From contig WHUX01000012.1 of assembly GCA_015179025.1 (NCBI GenBank), positions 372,001 to 436,000 on the forward strand: DNA of 64,000 nucleotides, given 5' to 3'. Numbering within the stretch: position 1 is the first letter of the stretch; each line of letters begins with the position of its first letter. A program made the position numbers and the translations under genes. This DNA comes from Terfezia claveryi (taxonomy: Eukaryota > Ascomycota > Pezizomycetes > Pezizales > Pezizaceae). Shown here one piece after another: positions 55,713 through 64,000 of the stretch. The notes under the pieces are model-generated. The model did not search any database, was not told the origin of the DNA, and saw only the letters and a list, made by a program, of their open reading frames with translations.

Positions 55713-57360
55713 ATGCCCTACTCCGACGACGAGTATGAAGCCGACTCTGGTGATGAGGTCCCCCAGAAAAAGGGCACTCGCCGCTCCGGCGTGTCGACCC
55801 GCAGCCAAACCAAGCCTGCTCCCCCTTCGAAAGAAAAATGGGAAGAAATTCACCGCTCCTGGGACCAGGTCGTCGAGGGCGCCGACGGCAGCATAGCAAG
55901 CTCCGTCATCACCCTCCTCGAATCCACCAAGCGGAAGCGCGTTCTTCGCGATGCAACTCCCTTGCAAAGAGGCATCATCCGACATATGATTCTCGTCCTG
56001 GATCTGAGCACGGCGATGATGGAGAAGGATTTCAGACCAACGAGGTATCTTGTGACGCTGAGATATGCCGTGGAGTTTATTAGGGAATTCTTTGAGCAGA
56101 ATCCCATTAGCCAGTTGGGGATCGTTGGGATGAAGGATGGGGTCGCGGAGAGGGTCAGCGAGATGAGTGGGAATCCGGTGGACCATATAAGTGCGGTGCA
56201 AAGGCTGAGACAGGGAGAGCCGAAGGGCAGTCCGAGTTTGCAGAATGCATTGAATATGAGTAGGGCAGCGTTATTGTACATCCACCTTTCCTCCTCCCCC
56301 TCCCAATCCATACTGTCTCTATATAATAGTACTGGGGCTGATGCATGGGAGGCAGTCATACCCCATCCCACGGCACCCGCGAAGTCCTAATAATCTTTGC
56401 GGGCCTCTCCTCCTCCGACCCCAGCGACATCCATGAAACAATCAACTCCCTCGTCGAAGACAAAATCTCATGCCGAGTCGTCGGCCTCGCCGCACAAGTC
56501 GCCATCTGCACCGAGCTCTGCCGCAAAACCAATCCTGGCGATACTACCGCCTACGGGGTCGCCATGCACGAATTTCACTTTCGAGAATTACTCATGGAGG
56601 CAACCATACCCCCCGTTACTAGGAAAGCGAAGTCAAGCGTGCCCAGTTTGCTCATGATGGGCTTCCCGAGTAGAGAGGTGGAGAAGCAGGCTAGCTTTTG
56701 CGCTTGGTACGCCCCCGGGTATGCCTTTTTGGTGGGGTTTTGGATTTGGGTTTATTGACACTGGGATAGCCATGGAAAGCCGACGAAAGGGGGCTATCGC
56801 TGCTCGCGGTGTACGTCTAAAGTCTGTGCACTCCCCTCAGACTGCCCCACCTGCGGGCTAACACTAATTCTCTCTACCCATCTCGCCCGCTCCTACCATC
56901 ACCTGTTCCCACTGGAAAACTGGGCCGAGGTTCCTTGGAAACGGTAACCCCCTTTCCCCGCGCTTTCATTCTCCTAAAACTAACCTAACCTAACCGCAGG
57001 GCCGCGAATTCAACACACTGCTTCGGCTGCCAATCGCCCTTCCCCCCTGTCCCAGATGGTAATGCAACCAAATCATCAACTGCAACTGCAACAGCATCTG
57101 GAACATCGAGCTCGAATAGTGTGTCTTCGAGGTATGCCTGTGGGAAGTGCAGAAGGCATTTTTGCGTCGATTGTGATGTGTTTGCGCATGAGGTTTTGCA
57201 CAACTGTCCTGGGTGTTTGTCGATGGGTGCGGGGGTCGAGGGAGGTGTGGGAGAGGGAGGAGGTGGTGGGGGAGGAGGAAAGATGTGGAAGGTAAAGGGG
57301 AAAGGTAGTAGGAATGGTGGTGGAATTGGTGACAAGGGGGATGTTATGATTATTGATTGA
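55713..57360 (+). CDS. SSL1: TFIIH core subunit SSL1 (p44)
   Basis: Ssl1/p44 activates the XPD/Rad3 helicase in TFIIH, for transcription initiation and nucleotide excision repair. Exons 55713-56275, 56356-56706, 56770-56943 and 57000-57360 (1449 nt, 482 aa), all in phase. The N terminus is acidic. The von Willebrand A-like domain begins at [18 protein letters not shown] and continues through [39 protein letters not shown] and [18 protein letters not shown]. Zinc modules follow: [19 protein letters not shown], then [20 protein letters not shown], and a C4-type finger at CFGCQ, then [18 protein letters not shown] and VLHNCPGC. The C-terminal Gly-rich tail is not conserved. The gene is intact. 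Confidence 0.96.
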
Positions 57361-57907
57361 AAACGGGGTGGGTAGGGAGGGGAGGGCCTACTTATTCTTT
57401 TTTTTATTTTAATTCTTTTTTTTAGTTTGAGCATTTGTTTTTGGGTAAAGGCGTTCTGGAGGGGGGAGTATATTAATGAGGGATGATTACATTTAAATAT
57501 TTTGTTACAGCTTTGTTGATATAGATAGTTATATTCTATTCTTATCGAATCGTGTTTAACTGTACGGACGTTCGTACCCGTAATCGTTCGTTACTCCAGC
57601 TACGTTTATTCCTGGGCTTTCTACCTTTTTTTAGACAACAATTGCCGGGTTAATATAATAATAATATGCCCACAGTTATATCATAATATGCCCACAAGTT
57701 GCCAGCTTACATATCAGCTCACCTGCAGAGTACCCGTGACGTAGACTCGAAGTCTTGGCATTTCCCAACCGTCAGCGCACACCCCACGGTGTGTATCCCC
57801 TCCCCCATACCCCCCACACCCCACAACTTACAACCTTACATCACTACACGAAACACGCCCTCAGCATTCACACCCACCTCTCACTTGCTCACCATTCACC
57901 CGCCACA
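57361..57907. other. Intergenic region SSL1 to arginine-rich gene
   Basis: 547 bp, T-rich near SSL1 and C-rich near the next ATG. No gene seen. Confidence 0.55.
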
Positions 57908-59262
57908 ATGTCCAAGCCCCCCCCATCGCCAACACCAGCACCAACAACACCGTCGACGACGACGACGACGTCTACATCACACACCTCATCACGGCCGAAG
58001 CCCGGCTCAAGTCCCAGAAATACTCCTCCATTGGGCTGTCGGCCTTACTTGGCGGAGCATCAGGGGCGGTGGGGGGTAGGGATCGGAATGCGCCAAAGCC
58101 GAATACGAGGTTTTTGAGGACGCTGGTGAGAGAGGCGGATAGTCATAATGCGGCACTGCTGAGGAAGGAGGTGGGGGACCGGAGGGAGAGGGAGAGGAAA
58201 GGGGGTGGAAGGGGTGGTGGGAGGAGTAGGAGTGGGAGTAGGAGCAGGCAGAGGGGAGGAGGGAGTAGGAGGCGGAGTCGGGACCAGGTTGGGGAGAGGA
58301 GGCGTGGTGATAGGGATAAGGATAAGGATAGGGATAGGGATAGGGATAGGGAGGAAGGGGAGGTAGATAAGAGGAGGGAGAGGAGAAGGAGGAGCTCCCC
58401 GTCTAGATCTAGATTTAGATCGAGGTCGCCTTCGAGGTCGAGGGAAGGGAGTGTGGATGTGGGGAGGAGGCGGGAGCGGAGACGGGATCGGGTACGGGAT
58501 CGGAGCCGAGGCAAAGTCAGAGATAGCCACGAGAAGGCCAAAGATCGGGATCGGGATCGGGATAGAGATCGGCATCATGAGAGCAGCAGCAGCAGGAGGA
58601 GGCAAAAGCCACAATCACCATCACGGAGACGACACGATAAGGGCAAAGATGAAGATAAAGATAAATCTGGCAGCAACAATCGGCACAAAGAGAAGAGTCG
58701 CCGTCACAGGGCCAGATCACCGAGCAAAGAACAAGACCATCATAAACCCCACCGCCGAAAATCCGATCACCGAAGAAAACCATTCAACACCCCCTCCACC
58801 CCTCCTGACGCCACCTCCTCCAACGAGACCACCACCACCCTCTACTCGCCGCCTCTCTCCCCACTCATCGGCCCCGTCCCCCCCCTCCCCCCTCCATCCA
58901 TCCGTGGCCGCGGCTCCACAAGTACATTCCTGTCCACGCACTTCTCCGACCCCTCGGATCCCACCACCACCCTTCTCCCCTCTCCAACCACCACCAGCAC
59001 CTCACCAAACCCCCCTGCCCCCTCCTCCTGGGACGAATCACTCGCCGCCTTCCGCAACCGGCAGAAATGGAAAGCCGCCGGCGCGGAAAGACTTCGCAGC
59101 GTAGGCTTCGGAGAGGACTTTGTGAAAAGGTGGGAGGAGAATGTGACGGGAGAGAGGGATGAGAAGGACATCAGGTGGACGGAAAGGGGAGGGGTGAGGG
59201 AGTGGGATAGGGGGAAGGTGGTGGGGGAGGGGGGGGAGGTGATGGTTAGGGCACCGTGGTAG
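57908..59262 (+). CDS. Arginine-rich nuclear protein, splicing-factor-like, frame broken once
   Basis: The N-terminal part reads TVDDDDDVYITHLITAEARL, SQKYSSIGLSALLGG, RDRNAPKPNTRFLRTLVREA and DSHNAALLRKE. These are typical of a fungal family often named pre-mRNA-splicing factor 38B-like. The middle is an Arg/Asp/Lys/Ser domain with RDRDRD runs, then a Pro/Ser/Thr-rich part. The C terminus is conserved-looking (SWDESLAAFRNRQKWKAAGA, RLRSVGFGEDFVKRWEENV). The frame breaks at an eight-C run (57917-57924) ten nt after the ATG. One extra C gives 1356 nt (451 aa). Without it only a proline-rich nonsense frame follows. Nuclear, RNA-processing role is inferred from composition and family. Confidence 0.8.
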
Positions 59263-59621
59263 TGGTAGTGGAGTTCCTTCAGCGTGATACTTTAGGTGTT
59301 TTGGTGAAATTTTCTTTTATTTTGCTGGCAATGTTTTCTCTGTGGTTTGTTTTCATGGTATGATACTTTTTAATATACCGACTGTAGCGGTGGAGCCCGG
59401 TTCTTCTACTTTGGTATTTAGAGTTTTATTATTTCTTTAATTTTTTTTAATTTTATAAAGTTTCATAATTCCTAGTTTTCTCCGTCCGCATCACGGGTTG
59501 AAAAGTAAATAAACTCAATCAACAACCCTCGATATATATATATTTTTTTTTTTTAAAAAAACCTACATACTCCGTACCATATTAAAAAAGAAAATTTGAA
59601 TTTTTTTTTTTGTTTTACTCT
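59263..59621. other. Convergent intergenic region
   Basis: 359 bp, strongly AT-rich with TATATATA and T runs (59530-59545). Two 3' UTRs; no gene. Confidence 0.6.
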
Positions 59622-60704
59622 TTACTTTTGCACATCACCTTCCTTCATAATCACGTTTCTATCTCTCCCCACCACAAACCTCAAATGGCGGCCACCCCAT
59701 ATATGGGGATGCGCAAGACCGGGGAGGTATAGTTCGTACGAGGGCATATCTAAAACGCACGGAGGGGGGCGGGGGGCTATTAAGTAACGCAGTATTGTGC
59801 GGAGGGAGGGAGGGAGGGAAGGGAAAAAGAAACGTACAACTATCTATAAACGCTCTGACTTGGTCATCGGACATTCCTGCGCCCTTGAGCTTGACCAGGT
59901 CATGTTCCTGTTGTAGTCTCCACTCGTAGACGTAGTCCAGGTTTTGTGCATCGCTGGCATAGTGGAATCAGCTTCAAGAATCAAAGGAAAATCCAGAACC
60001 ATGGAAAGGGGGAGGAGGAAGAGCTAAACATACACCTGTACCAATGCCTGCAACCTCCCCCATAAGCCCTGGTACCTCATCAACTGCTCGTCTAGCCACT
60101 CCAAATCCGCCAACCTATGTTTCCGCAATGTGCCCTTTCCCAGCGCTATACTCTCTCTCCACCTCCTCTCCACCTCGTTCTTGCCTATAGGTGTAAACCC
60201 AACGCACCACCCCTCCAAAACCACCACATCCCACGGCGCCCTCTCCTTCTTCCACAGTCCCTCTGGGACCCTATCCCCGCGGCCTCCATGCGCGGATTTA
60301 TCGTACGCGGGCACCGCGACCAGCGGGACCTGGTTCACTAGCTTTTCGAAGAGCTGCTCTCCGAGGCGGACGTCGTGTGTGCCTGGTGGGCCGCGCTGAT
60401 GGAGGAACGGGTTTAGTGGGTGTGTGGAGGAGAGGGCGGTGAGTTGGTCGTGGGAGAGGTAGAGGTCGTCGATGGAGAGCGTCAGCAGGCGAAGATGGTA
60501 TGGTGCGGATGTGAGTGCCCGGTGCAGTTGCGTTGTCAGAGTCGTTTTGCCGGCGCCTTGGATTCCGGAGATGCCGAGGAAGAAAGGGGGGCAGGTGGTA
60601 GTAGTAGGCGGTGGAGAGCTAGTGCGGTGCGCTTGGAGGAGGGGCAGGAGGAAGGATATGATGAAGGGCGTTTTGTCACGGATGATAATGGCTGATGGGG
60701 GCAT
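59622..60704 (-). CDS. D-glycerate 3-kinase (GLYCTK/Tda10 family)
   Basis: P-loop kinase of the plant-type GLYK/yeast Tda10 family, phosphorylating D-glycerate to 3-phosphoglycerate. Exons 60034-60704, 59838-59953 and 59622-59749 (915 nt, 304 aa). Motifs: Walker A GISGIQGAGKTTLT, TLSIDDLYLSHDQLTAL, HPLNPFLHQRGPPGTHDVRL, VAVPAYDKSAHGGRGDR and DVVVLEGWCVGFTPI. Across exon 1/2 the protein reads LVQVDAQNLDYVYEWRLQQE, and the end is YMPSYELYLPGL, then LRFVVGRDRNV. All family blocks are present and the two introns are phase-consistent. Activity of the yeast homologue is assigned by structure, so the substrate is likely but not certain. Confidence 0.92.
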
Positions 60705-61113
60705 TGCGAACTAATCCACCGAGATACTTCCCGAGTCGGGCGTCGGATGCGGGGGAGCTGACAGTGTCCCTGGTTCATTGGCTCAATGTTTCTTCCAAAT
60801 GTTTGTATCCGCCTCTAGCCAACCAGACCCCACAGTAGAACGGCCAGGTTCAATCACAGGATCTAATTCCCGTTGCAGTGGCGTAACTTGTCATCATGAT
60901 GTCTCGACTTCCCCGCCAATGTTGATTTTCAAAATCCGGAAACTTGTATACCCCTTTATCAGAAAGCGTATATAAATTAACCATGGGAGGTACCTATATT
61001 CCAATATCATATTTCTTTGCTTCACTACTTACCACGCCCTGAGCTCTCGTGTACCACTTTCTATTATATTTATATTCCACCCTGACATATTTCTTATATA
61101 CAGAACATCCACG
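60705..61113. other. Divergent promoter region
   Basis: 409 bp between the glycerate kinase and the DUF6987-like gene. No repeats or other gene. Confidence 0.6.
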
Positions 61114-61973
61114 ATGAGTTCCGATGTGGAAGAAACCCAGATGCCAGAGGGGGCCCAAAGGCAAGGAATCGAGCATGAGCAACCAGTTGATGAGCAGCTC
61201 GAGGCTGAAAAGAAACTGGCGACCGAGATGGCAAAGGCTGTCGAACAGGCCCTTGAGAAGATTGCGCCTCTCCTAAGGCTCATCACTGAGGTTAACTTTG
61301 CCACCAGACCTGTTTATTGACTTGTGACAATCCTTGCATTTACATTTTGTTCAAAAACCATTAACCAATGTCTAGTAGGAGGTCGACAAGGCAAACAAGA
61401 CCGACCCAGACGAGCTTGACGAAGAGGCACTGGTCAACAACCTGAGGCCAGTTGTCGAGGAAGCTAGCGGTATACTTAACGAAACCCTTGGGAAAATCAA
61501 GGGCATGGATCCCGAGGGCAAAATTGCCAACAACGCCCAGCGCAAATACGATGATCATAATGCCACTGCCGAAGAGCAGAGATTGGCAAAGGCCCTTGCT
61601 ACGTTGACCGGGGATGTCACAACGACCGTTCAGAATGCAAAAGAGAAAATCAAGAATATGCCGCACGCTGGTCCGCAGCTAGGAGCCTTGTTGGGGCTGT
61701 TGCAAGATCCATTATTTCAGATCCTGTCAGCTGTTGGATTGCTCTTGAATGGCGTTTTAACATTGGTGGGAAATCTGGTATGTCCCATTATTATTATTCT
61801 CCTACCGCCATTTCCGGATGGGACTAAACCTTTTTGCCTTGTAGCTCGATGTACTTGGACTGGGGGGCATCGTGAGAGGTCTTCTCGGTGCTCTTGGTCT
61901 GGATAAGATTCTGAAGAGCCTTGGTTTGGGGAAGCTCATCCCTGGGCTGAACAAGCCACAAGAGAAGAAGTAA
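61114..61973 (+). CDS. DUF6987-like fungal protein
   Basis: Three exons (61114-61290, 61379-61777, 61845-61973; 705 nt, 234 aa), all in phase. The N terminus is acidic and helical (EKKLATEMAKAVEQALEKI). The centre matches the fungal DUF6987 pattern: DEEALVNNLRPVVEEASGIL, LGKIKGMDPEGKIANNAQ and NAKEKIKNMPHAGPQLGALL. The C terminus has a strongly hydrophobic stretch (PLFQILSAVGLLLNGVLTLV) and then a leucine/glycine-rich repeat (LDVLGLGGIVRGLLGALGLD). The function of the family is unknown; it often occurs with LEA-like helical repeats. A short amphipathic or membrane-associated role is inferred only. Confidence 0.85.
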
Positions 61974-62697
61974 TCTGATCATTGGATAGGGGTATAATGG
62001 TATTATTTATGAATGTGGAGAATTAAGGAAACATATAACTATTGTGATTCATATTTTCTTCATATGTTAAAGAACTTTGGGGTATGTATACATCTAGTGA
62101 TATATATATTTTGCCTTTCCTCATGTGTGTACGCTAACATTAAACGTGACATCTCTCCTAATAATATGTCGTGAAATGTACTAGCTACCTACATAGAGGT
62201 TCACATACCTTAACGGAGAAGAATAATTTCCCTGAGAAGTGCACTTTGAAGGAAGTTCTCATTGAATACAGGTTGAAGGACTTGTGTGCGTGTACATCAA
62301 GGAGGGAAAACCGGTCAAACAGGGAGGGATACCGGGTGGTACGGGCCTACGAGGGTCTGATCGAGACTAGGTACGGGCACGAGACTAGGTTGGTACCAGT
62401 AAAGCTTGCGCTAAAACCAGAAAAGCCTTCTCTAGCAGACTACCGCATTTGGCTGCTTGGCATGGATGTAGAACAAGGATTGTCACTTGTCCTGTCCCCT
62501 GTCAGGACTATAACCTGAACTAAAATACATGTTATAAGTTTCCTAAAATGTATACGTCACATTTACATCCTTATGAAAAAAATTCGCTTAATGAATGAAT
62601 GTTTAACCATTATTAACTACCGCTTAACCTACCGCTTAACCCTATAGAGATAGGGTACCCAGTACATATCACTAACCAAGCAACCACATTCCTCAGC
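61974..62697. other. Convergent intergenic region
   Basis: 724 bp. A 115-codon plus-strand frame (62171-62518) looks random in composition and has no motif, so I leave it out. Sequence near 62300-62400 has GTACGGGC-type repeats. Confidence 0.5.
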
Positions 62698-63217
62698 TTA
62701 GACCGCCTTCAAGATGTTCTCCTCCTTCACCGCACTCGTCTTGCCCGTGTTGTTATTCTTGATCTGTAACAAGTAGTGTGGGTCAATAAGGGCCCCTTTA
62801 TCGCCCTTAATTGCATCACGTACCTCATATCTGGGGTGTTCCGGATCAGCCCTGACAGTGACTCCGGTGCTACCAGCCGGAGAATCCTCTGTAATGACAC
62901 GCTCAATAGTACCGGTCGACGAGGAAGTATTTGAGTCACGTCCTTACGCATTCAAAACTTGTTAGAGCCCTCCTCTCAAAGTGTCCCAACTTTTTCAAAT
63001 ATATGTGAAAAGAGAGGAGGGGTTGGGGGTTTGGGGGGGAAGAAATACCTCCAACAGGCTTATACTCGACCTGCTGACCTTCCTTATACTTTGCGTTTGT
63101 CATTGCGGAAGCAGTGAAGTTTCTGAAACTGGTGGTGGTTGTGCGAAAAGCTGGTGTACGAAATTGTTTAATGGCAAGGTTGATGTGGAAAGTAGATTTG
63201 GGTGTGAGGAAGCTCAT
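62698..63217 (-). CDS. Small HVA1/TUDOR-like protein with mitochondrial presequence
   Basis: Exons 63049-63217, 62824-62942 and 62698-62763 (354 nt, 117 aa), GT-AG and in phase. The last 75 residues (KYKEGQQVEYKPVGG, GTIERVITEDSPAGSTGVTV, HPRYEIKNNNTGKTSAVKEE, NILKAV) match the hypervirulence-associated TUDOR (HVA1) family, a small barrel. The first 38 residues (MSFLTPKSTFHINLAIKQFR and on) are basic, hydroxylated and without acid, as in mitochondrial targeting peptides. An internal Met (MTNAKYKEG) could start a cytosolic form. The name comes from a Cryptococcus mutant; the molecular role is unknown. Confidence 0.88.
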
Positions 63218-64000
63218 GGTGAATTGTTGGAGTCGATGTGGTTGCTATATAACGGGTATTGAGGAGGGATTGATAACTCATTAAATCCGGGCAGTTGTGC
63301 TGAGACGTCATGCTGCCCTTTTTCGTGGGAGGATACTAGATCCGGGGAAGTGACAATTATTTGACGTCAATTAGCCAGTGAATGAGGTGAGTGGAGTGGG
63401 AGACAAGCCGATGACACAATAGGAGTGTAATCGCTGTAATCGCGGCCCGGGCTGTCTAGGGTGCATAGACTAGATCAAAATAAGGAGGCGTTTGTTTTGT
63501 AAAAAAACGTAATTCAATAGCCAAAGAAAGGGAGTGTATAGGGTACTTCGTTTCAGGATTTGTTCTTTTTTGTTTTATCCAATTTTCCTGAACTCCCCTC
63601 ACAAAAGGCCGGCGCCAGCTTGAGGTAATCAGGTCGAGACGTGATGTATCAATGTTACAAGTCCTAGCTGTAGCATTTCCTACAGATTGATAGATTCACT
63701 TTGTTATGCATGACTCACGACTATTTGTTATGAGCATAACCTAGATCCTTCTTGATGCACTATAGACCTACTTTGTATAAAATATATGCAAACATTTTTT
63801 CCCTTTCAATGCATGCAATTTATGTACATTAATACTACATATGTAGCGTAATAATCCTATCCCACGTGTTAACTAGACTGCTATACCGAAGTGGTTGGCC
63901 TGGACAAACCCATGTTTATGTTTCATCCACGAGCCGTGAAACAAAGTGAGAAAACAATTTAGGACTAGTGCAAAACTCGAACAGGCTGAGGGAATAAAAT
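63218..64000. other. Terminal gene-free region
   Basis: 783 bp. It should contain the promoter of the HVA1-like gene near 63218-63400. The rest is AT-rich and has no ORF or repeat I can support. Confidence 0.5.

Noticed and set aside
55323..56201. 292-aa minus-strand frame
   Set aside because: Antisense to SSL1 and its C-rich upstream array; no family motif.
62171..62518. 115-codon plus-strand frame
   Set aside because: No motif, hydrophobic pattern or codon signal; lies in a convergent spacer.

Overview
The window looks like nuclear DNA of a filamentous ascomycete (Pezizomycotina). Genes carry short GT-AG introns of about 45-110 bp and encode typical fungal proteins: a Pil1/Lsp1 eisosome protein, a Pth11-type rhodopsin-domain protein, a DUF6987-like protein and Pex14. 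Compact gene clusters alternate with repeat-rich islands that hold a copia retrotransposon. A repeat-rich pezizomycete such as a truffle relative would fit, but nothing here proves the genus. I found no tRNA or rRNA genes, CRISPR arrays or prokaryotic features.

Layout. 0-10.6 kb: FCP1-like protein, KAE1, a MYND/SET protein, ARG8 and a seven-helix rhodopsin-domain protein. 10.6-25.5 kb: a repeat island with a nearly intact copia element (14.67-19.30 kb), one membrane-protein gene (about 20.6-22.0 kb) and a 2.26-kb element with inverted ends full of minisatellites (22.80-25.05 kb). 25.6-41.6 kb: BPL1, RAI1, RAD6, TPT1, a TCAB1/SWT21-type WD40 protein, RPF1, alanine aminotransferase and PIL1/LSP1. 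42.6-44.3 kb: a decayed LTR element (gag plus one LTR). 45.7-63.3 kb: nicotinamidase, PEX14, TRAPPC12, an RS-rich protein, an Mpv17 protein, SSL1 of TFIIH, an arginine-rich nuclear protein, glycerate 3-kinase, a DUF6987-like protein and a small HVA1/TUDOR-like protein.

The genes are mostly housekeeping: tRNA modification and processing (KAE1, TPT1), RNA quality control and ribosome assembly (RAI1, RPF1), transcription and repair (SSL1, RAD6), amino-acid and cofactor metabolism (ARG8, alanine aminotransferase, BPL1, nicotinamidase, glycerate kinase), and trafficking or organelle biogenesis (TRAPPC12, PEX14, Mpv17, PIL1). Several are divergent pairs, the tightest being TRAPPC12 and the RS-rich gene, whose start codons are 68 bp apart.

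The most important caveat is that eight otherwise good genes each need one extra base to keep frame (two in KAE1). All nine sites lie at runs of five to eight C on the coding strand. In the seven genes with a settled start, the repaired total becomes an exact multiple of three. This points to systematic homopolymer under-calling, although G runs of similar length in coding strands are intact. The other notable observations are two LTR elements with binding sites for a half-molecule of initiator tRNA-Met, three nonsense codons in the copia element that all fit C-to-T change at CpA, the inverted-repeat element, and a 7-nt micro-exon in PEX14.
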